This document shows positions 53,303 to 57,511 of a stretch of DNA of 57,511 nt, in pieces (position 1 is the first letter of the stretch; each line of letters starts with the position of its first letter). The notes below the pieces were generated by a model. It saw nothing but the letters and a program-made list of their open reading frames with translations. It ran no database searches and was not told where the DNA came from. This DNA is from Thermoplasmata archaeon (GTDB lineage Archaea > Thermoplasmatota > Thermoplasmata > Thermoplasmatales > Thermoplasmataceae), in assembly GCA_021850505.1 (NCBI GenBank), contig JAJZLW010000020.1, positions 1 to 57,511 on the forward strand, given 5' to 3'. The position numbers and the translations under genes are program-made.

Positions 53303-54187
53303 TTATAACTGGTTTAATACTTTTTTGTATTCAAATTCAGCCTGTGTCATTTTCTCTATGCCTTTTAATTTAATACCCATTTCTGAGATTATTCTGAAAA
53401 GATAATTTAGCTCATCCTCATTCTCAATCCAGACTGCAACCCTGTTTCCGGTGAGCATCTCAGTCCTGAATTGCCCTAAAGCAGCTGGATTTGCAGAAAT
53501 GTCTGTTTCCAGCAGCAGGAAATATCCATTTTTGTTTGTTATAAAGTCTTTCCTTATTTGGCCATTGATGAGAAAAATCAGCCTATCACATATTTTACCG
53601 ATAATATCTAATTCATGAGATGTTATTATGATAAGCCTGTTACTATCTTCTCTCATGCTGTTTATCAAACGCTGAAATATCACCACCCCTTCTGAATCCA
53701 TGTTGTTAGTTGGTTCGTCCAGAATAATTATATCTGGTGAACCTACTAGAGCAAGACCTATGGAAAGCCTTTTTTTCTCCCCTGATGAAAGATCCCGTAT
53801 CTGTACGTCCTTTTTTGAAATCAGGCCCACCTGATTTAGACTATTTTCAATTTCGTCCTCGTTTCCATTCTTACCATTCCTCAGTTTAAACGCAATTTGA
53901 AGCATATCGTAAGAATTGACATACGAATACAGCTGAGGGTTTTCAATTAGCGCGCCTATTTTCCTGACACATTTTTTGTGGTTTTCGACAATATTTAACC
54001 CGTCAACAAAGCTTGATCCCAGATATTCTTCGATGCAACCTGAAATAATTTTAAGTAAGGTCGACTTCCCGCTGCCATTTGGGCCAACCACACCAACAAC
54101 AGAATTCGAAATGCGAAGTTCCGGTATATCTAGAACGGTTTTTTTATTTATGATCCTGCGCACATTCCTGACCGTAATTGAGCTTAT
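53303..54187 (-). CDS. ABC-2-type exporter ATPase subunit
   Basis: About 295 residues: Walker A GPNGSGKST, signature DLSSGEKKRLSIG, Walker B IIILDEPTNNMD and the switch His in TSHE, followed by a C-terminal extension of about 80 residues. The first conventional start is GTG at 54163, which removes the first beta strand. Reading upstream from ATA 54187 gives SSITVRNVRRI, the normal N-terminus; this ATA overlaps the permease stop as ATAA and has GAGGTGA six bases before it. I therefore place the start there. Confidence 0.87.
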   Translation of the reverse strand: MSSITVRNVRRIINKKTVLDIPELRISNSVVGVVGPNGSGKSTLLKIISGCIEEYLGSSFVDGLNIVENHKKCVRKIGALIENPQLYSYVNSYDMLQIAFKLRNGKNGNEDEIENSLNQVGLISKKDVQIRDLSSGEKKRLSIGLALVGSPDIIILDEPTNNMDSEGVVIFQRLINSMREDSNRLIIITSHELDIIGKICDRLIFLINGQIRKDFITNKNGYFLLLETDISANPAALGQFRTEMLTGNRVAVWIENEDELNYLFRIISEMGIKLKGIEKMTQAEFEYKKVLNQL

Positions 54188-55035
54188 TTTACCTCACCTC
54201 TCCGCATGAAGGCAAAATATAGAATAAACAGAAAAGCTGCGGTGTAAGCAATCTGTATGTAAATTAAGAGGAGTTCTGAGTTAAAGCTAATACTCGACAG
54301 AGAACCGGTGTAGACCATAAAATACGGTTCAACATTCAGAAAGACAAGATAGGCCAATCTTTGTGCATTCGTAATTATAAAACTGTCATTTAAACTACTC
54401 ATGCTTGATATCAAAAGTGATAAAACGTTTGTAATTAGAAGAAAAATTAAGATGAATCCTATTGGCCCATAGATCTCTTTCCTGATGATGCTGCTAAATA
54501 CCATAGCAGCAGTGGTGTCAGTGAATATGATTAAAACCATCACCGCAACGTAGTTCAAAAAAGCCATGGAGGGAAAATTCCTAAAAATAAGAATGTATGT
54601 TATAAATTGCATTGCAATAAAGGCAAGTAAGGAGATAATTGACGCGATGAAACTGGAGATGATTTTCGAGAGAAGATATTCCTCTTTTGAAATTGGCATA
54701 GTCATAAATTGATAGATATTTCTTGACTCCAGATCCGAAGAAATTGAAGTAGACGCGAAGAAAGCAACCGCCAGCACTGGCAGATAAATCGCTATGCTCG
54801 CCCATGCAAAGTTGTATATGTCCTCCAGGATCTGCGTTGGGTAGTGAATTATTTTTATTGAGCCTGGAACAAATTCACTGACAATAGAATTCAGGAAAAA
54901 TATCGAAAGCACCGACATGAGCAGACCGATTAAGAAAAATAATGTAATAATGTACCTGAAAGCATTGGATTTTCTGTAATTTTTGAGAAAAAAACCGGCC
55001 AGGCTGATGGAGTTCCAGATCGTTTTGTTTGTCAA
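54184..55035 (-). CDS. ABC-2-type exporter permease subunit
   Basis: A 283-residue protein with about six membrane segments (near 28-50, 75-95, 115-145, 150-175, 185-215, 255-278) and the motif SSDLESRNIYQFMTMPISKEEYLLSKI, typical of the cytoplasmic loop of ABC-2 permeases. It starts at TTG, overlapping the upstream gene as TTGA. Confidence 0.83.
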   Translation of the reverse strand: MTNKTIWNSISLAGFFLKNYRKSNAFRYIITLFFLIGLLMSVLSIFFLNSIVSEFVPGSIKIIHYPTQILEDIYNFAWASIAIYLPVLAVAFFASTSISSDLESRNIYQFMTMPISKEEYLLSKIISSFIASIISLLAFIAMQFITYILIFRNFPSMAFLNYVAVMVLIIFTDTTAAMVFSSIIRKEIYGPIGFILIFLLITNVLSLLISSMSSLNDSFIITNAQRLAYLVFLNVEPYFMVYTGSLSSISFNSELLLIYIQIAYTAAFLFILYFAFMRRGEVK

Positions 55036-55847
55036 TGTATCACCAGTGTCATGAAAAGTTCAAGGTTAATGTAGGTAAATTCGTAAAAGAAATTGCCTTG
55101 GTTCAATGTAAGAAGCAATCCATTGTCAGGCAAAGGTATAACTGTGCTGTTTGCAGGAAGAATATAACCCAGAATGATGAATAGCTCCACGCTGTTTATC
55201 CTGTTGTTAAGATACAGATATACCTGCATGGATCTGCCAGATATATTTCCTGAGGCAAAATTAATGATCTGCGACGTGGGATGTATGATTTCAAATGAGA
55301 AAAAGTTGGTATTAAGTATCGGACTAAGTTCAAATGTGCTGATGAAAGTTTTTTGATAACTGGATGTGAGAGACGCTTTAATTGCCTCTAAACTACCCAT
55401 AATCATTATACCTGACTCCGGGTTTGCAATATATTGATAGCCATGTTTTCCTGATGATGTGTTTCCACCAAACATTCTATCGATAAGACTGAAACCACTG
55501 AAACTGAAAGTACTATTGTCTGGGATGCTTATGATTGGAACGTTGTAAAAAACTAATGAAACATGCAGGTTTAGCTGTGTGCTGAACACCTTAAATAGGT
55601 TTGATTTTTCTATGATTAAATTTTGCCCAAAGATGATTGCCCCATAATACGTGCTTCCAGAGAAAACGATCACGGTGGTATTATCATACGTTCCCCGCCA
55701 AATGTCATTCACTTTTGATGGAATATAAGAATAAGGGTTTGCTTGAAGTTCAGCGTTCTTGGCCGTTTCTCTGTATGCCACACCAACTCCAGTAAAAACC
55801 AGAGCCAGGGTTATAAAAGCAACAGCCATTTTAGCCGAATACTTCAT
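55032..55847 (-). CDS. membrane-anchored accessory protein of the ABC-2 exporter
   Basis: A 271-residue protein with a membrane segment at each end (about 5-25 and the last 20 residues) and a middle extracellular part rich in strands and aromatic residues. It is the first gene of the operon with the permease and ATPase and overlaps the permease by 4 bases, so it should work with them, perhaps as a substrate-binding or secreted-end component. No family recognised. Confidence 0.65.
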   Translation of the reverse strand: MKYSAKMAVAFITLALVFTGVGVAYRETAKNAELQANPYSYIPSKVNDIWRGTYDNTTVIVFSGSTYYGAIIFGQNLIIEKSNLFKVFSTQLNLHVSLVFYNVPIISIPDNSTFSFSGFSLIDRMFGGNTSSGKHGYQYIANPESGIMIMGSLEAIKASLTSSYQKTFISTFELSPILNTNFFSFEIIHPTSQIINFASGNISGRSMQVYLYLNNRINSVELFIILGYILPANSTVIPLPDNGLLLTLNQGNFFYEFTYINLELFMTLVIH

Positions 55848-55979
55848 TGAAAATGGATACCTGCAATATATATCATCCTTGCGTGAATTACAGGACCGGG
55901 TTTTGCCTTTTTTGGTAATTCCTCCTTAAAAAGTCCTTTGGTTATACAACATGTGATGTGCTCAACGTTTCTTGAATAA

Positions 55980-56002
55980 ATAGGACAAATTGTGTGTCCT
56001 AT
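55980..56002. terminator. stem-loop after the methyltransferase gene
   Basis: ATAGGACA pairs perfectly with TGTCCTAT around a 7-base loop, 20-42 bases after the methyltransferase stop codon. It may end that transcript; archaeal termination does not need a hairpin, so the role is uncertain. Confidence 0.35.
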
Positions 56003-56021
56003 AGATCTCGAAATAGGCTGA

Positions 56022-57026
56022 TTATGTAAGCTCACGCTTATTGTTGATCCTTAATGCGAATGAATCTTTCTCGGATTTCAGGATTTTGGAAATGGAAAAA
56101 TGTCCCCTTCCCAGTTCAGACGAAAGCGAATCTATGGATTCTTTACTGCTTTTACCCATGCTTAAGAGATTTGCATATCTTATCTTCACCCTCATTTTTT
56201 CTTCCTCTGTCCACGGCTTCCCCCTGTTGTAAAAATTAGATTTATCCGGTATCCTGATGTTTTCAAATAGATAACCTGGTTTCACCTTTTCTAATGAAGA
56301 TATCCCATTCCTAAATATATTCTGGCTTATCTCAAAGCCTGTAACTTTTCTTCTAAGACCGATTGCAACCCTCGCGGTAGAGAACCCACCAAGAAAGAGA
56401 TCGCAAACGAGATCGCCCTCATTGCTGCTGTACTGCATCATCTTGATGAGCAAGCTAGTGGGGAGTTCGTTCCTGTTCTTCTTCTGATTGGGTTTGTACT
56501 CTTTGTTGATAACCCAAACGTCCTCTCTGTCCCGGTAATTTAGTGAGCCTCCAGTATCATCCCTTTCATTTTCACCATACCGGCAGAAAGTGTTAAAGGT
56601 GAACTTTCCACCTGGTTTAATCAGGTAAAGTATGTGATAGTGGGAGGAAACGTACTTTCGTGTGGTATGCACACCAAAGTTGTATTTCCAGATGATGTGG
56701 TTGACCATTTTTAACTTTGTATTTCTAAGTGCAGCCATCACATGATACAGATTTGTGTAACCTGATACTATGTAAATGCTACCCCCGGGCCTCAGGATGC
56801 GTTCAGCCTCTTTGATCCAGTTGTTGCAAAATTCCCCATATTTTTCCACGGGGATTTCAACATAGCCGTCTATAACATTGCTTTCTTTTCTGTTGTAATG
56901 CTTCTCGAAAGTATCGGCATTAATTCCATATGGAGGATCGGTAATTATCAGATCCACGGTCCCGTCTTTGAGGCGTCTCCTCGCACCCTCTATGCAATCC
57001 TCGTTGTAAAGAAGATTTCCCAGCAT
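56022..57026 (-). CDS. orphan site-specific DNA methyltransferase (beta-type, DPPY)
   Basis: A 334-residue enzyme: motif IV TDPPYGI near the N-terminus (about 28-34), the target region, then motif I-like DLFLGGFSTARVAIGL near 215-230, the order of beta-class N4-cytosine/N6-adenine methyltransferases. The last 60 residues (TEEEKMRVKIRYANLLSMG, then SLSSELGRGHFSISKIL) look like an added helix-turn-helix. No restriction gene is adjacent. Confidence 0.85.
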   Translation of the reverse strand: MLGNLLYNEDCIEGARRRLKDGTVDLIITDPPYGINADTFEKHYNRKESNVIDGYVEIPVEKYGEFCNNWIKEAERILRPGGSIYIVSGYTNLYHVMAALRNTKLKMVNHIIWKYNFGVHTTRKYVSSHYHILYLIKPGGKFTFNTFCRYGENERDDTGGSLNYRDREDVWVINKEYKPNQKKNRNELPTSLLIKMMQYSSNEGDLVCDLFLGGFSTARVAIGLRRKVTGFEISQNIFRNGISSLEKVKPGYLFENIRIPDKSNFYNRGKPWTEEEKMRVKIRYANLLSMGKSSKESIDSLSSELGRGHFSISKILKSEKDSFALRINNKRELT

Positions 57027-57125
57027 TAAATAGAATATTTTCAGTTAGCAGATAAACATTGCCTAATACGATTGCTTTGGTTGGGTTTTACTTCAAATCA
57101 AAGTAATCAAAGCTTTCAAATATAC

Positions 57126-57137
57126 TTCAAATTTGAA
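57126..57137. promoter_or_regulatory. perfect palindrome TTCAAATTTGAA
   Basis: A 12-bp perfect palindrome about 100 bases before the methyltransferase start, in a stretch where TCAAA recurs several times. It could be an operator for that gene. A small inverted repeat, GGGCA-GT-TGCCC at 57171-57182, lies between it and the glutamine synthetase end. Confidence 0.3.
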
Positions 57138-57222
57138 ATTTACTGAAATACGAAGATAGGCGACCTGCCAGGGCAGTTGCCCTATTTAAAAGTAATTTTA
57201 GAAAATTTGGACATTAAGAGCT

Positions 57223-57511
57223 TTATAGTTTAGGCAGGTACCTGTCCACTTCCCATTTAGTCACGAATGAACGGAATGCATCCCATTCTCTCTGCTTTAC
57301 TGTCGCGAAATTATCGAATATATGCTTACCGAGAGATTCCTGCATCAGCTTGCTCTGCCTGAAGTGATGCAAAGCCTCGCCCAGGCTTTCTGGCATCGAG
57401 CCGATCCCATGCTTCAGCCTCTCTTCTGCAGTCATATGATAGATATCCCGCTCCACTGGATCAGGCGGGTCAATCTTCCTGTTGATTCCGTCAAGGCCCA
57501 TTGCGAGAATG
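57223..57511 (-). CDS. glnA: glutamine synthetase, C-terminal part (runs off the window)
   Basis: The last 95 or so residues of a type I glutamine synthetase: GLDGINRKIDPPDPVERDIY, then GSMPESLGEALHHFRQSKLM, and the end FVTKWEVDRYLPKL. The conserved tail EWEVDRYL-type segment is typical. The catalytic residues lie outside the window. Frame is open to the right edge. Confidence 0.9.
   Translation of the reverse strand, partial: ILAMGLDGINRKIDPPDPVERDIYHMTAEERLKHGIGSMPESLGEALHHFRQSKLMQESLGKHIFDNFATVKQREWDAFRSFVTKWEVDRYLPKL

Overview
The window looks like a chromosome segment of an acidophilic, wall-less-type euryarchaeon of the order Thermoplasmatales (Ferroplasma/Cuniculiplasma/Thermoplasma group). 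This is inferred from gene content: isopentenyl phosphate kinase followed by type II IPP isomerase and a ZPR1 zinc-finger protein, an XPB helicase next to Bax1, a tricorn-F2/F3-type M1 peptidase relative, an enolase-superfamily sugar-acid dehydratase, DUF929 and HPP membrane proteins, TATA-type promoters with many apparently leaderless starts, and tRNAs without an encoded CCA. No rRNA and no CRISPR array were seen.

Layout. (1) 0-4.5 kb: a redox/stress cluster with a flavoprotein disulfide reductase, two C2H2 zinc-finger proteins (one only 31 residues and not previously listed), a CARF-like winged-helix regulator and an OsmC gene split by an 85-bp insertion. Four copies of the palindrome TCAAC(C/G)GTTGA sit in front of the zinc-finger genes, the regulator and the OsmC remnant, suggesting one small regulon. 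(2) 4.5-7.1 kb: a mercury-type operon (separate HMA protein, MerA, DUF302) divergent from an HxlR regulator, then tRNA-Ala(UGC). (3) 7.3-16.4 kb: conserved core genes (IPK-Fni-ZPR1, XPB-Bax1, DUF929, Hsp20, SHOCT membrane protein, UbiB-like kinase).

(4) 16.4-31.1 kb: a visibly A+T-richer accessory island bounded by decayed sequence on both sides. It holds a DUF4760-like protein, an M1 aminopeptidase homologue whose catalytic Glu is replaced by His, a C45 Ntn-type hydrolase, a complete Dpp/Opp-type ABC importer, a substrate-binding protein that reads as a circular permutation of its family, a phytoene-desaturase-like FAD oxidoreductase and a sugar-phosphate-isomerase-type TIM barrel. Together they look like uptake and processing of one unidentified peptide- or amide-containing compound.

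(5) 31.1-50 kb: metabolic genes (Rpe, MDR dehydrogenase, GNAT, CDGSH protein, cupin, MFS exporter with an Fe-S-type regulator, cyclase, Tag glycosylase, acyl-CoA ligase, SDR, orphan m6A methylase, tRNA-Pro(UGG), cytidine deaminase, KaiC-like ATPase, sugar-acid dehydratase, aconitase-homoserine dehydrogenase operon, S9 peptidase). (6) 51.4-57.5 kb: a surface protein, a three-gene ABC-2 export operon, a second orphan DNA methylase, and the 3' end of glutamine synthetase, which runs off the window.

The most unusual points are the CARF-type regulator with its own operator set outside any CRISPR locus, the permuted binding protein, the M1 pseudo-peptidase, and at least two genes whose homologous N-termini seem to start at AUA.
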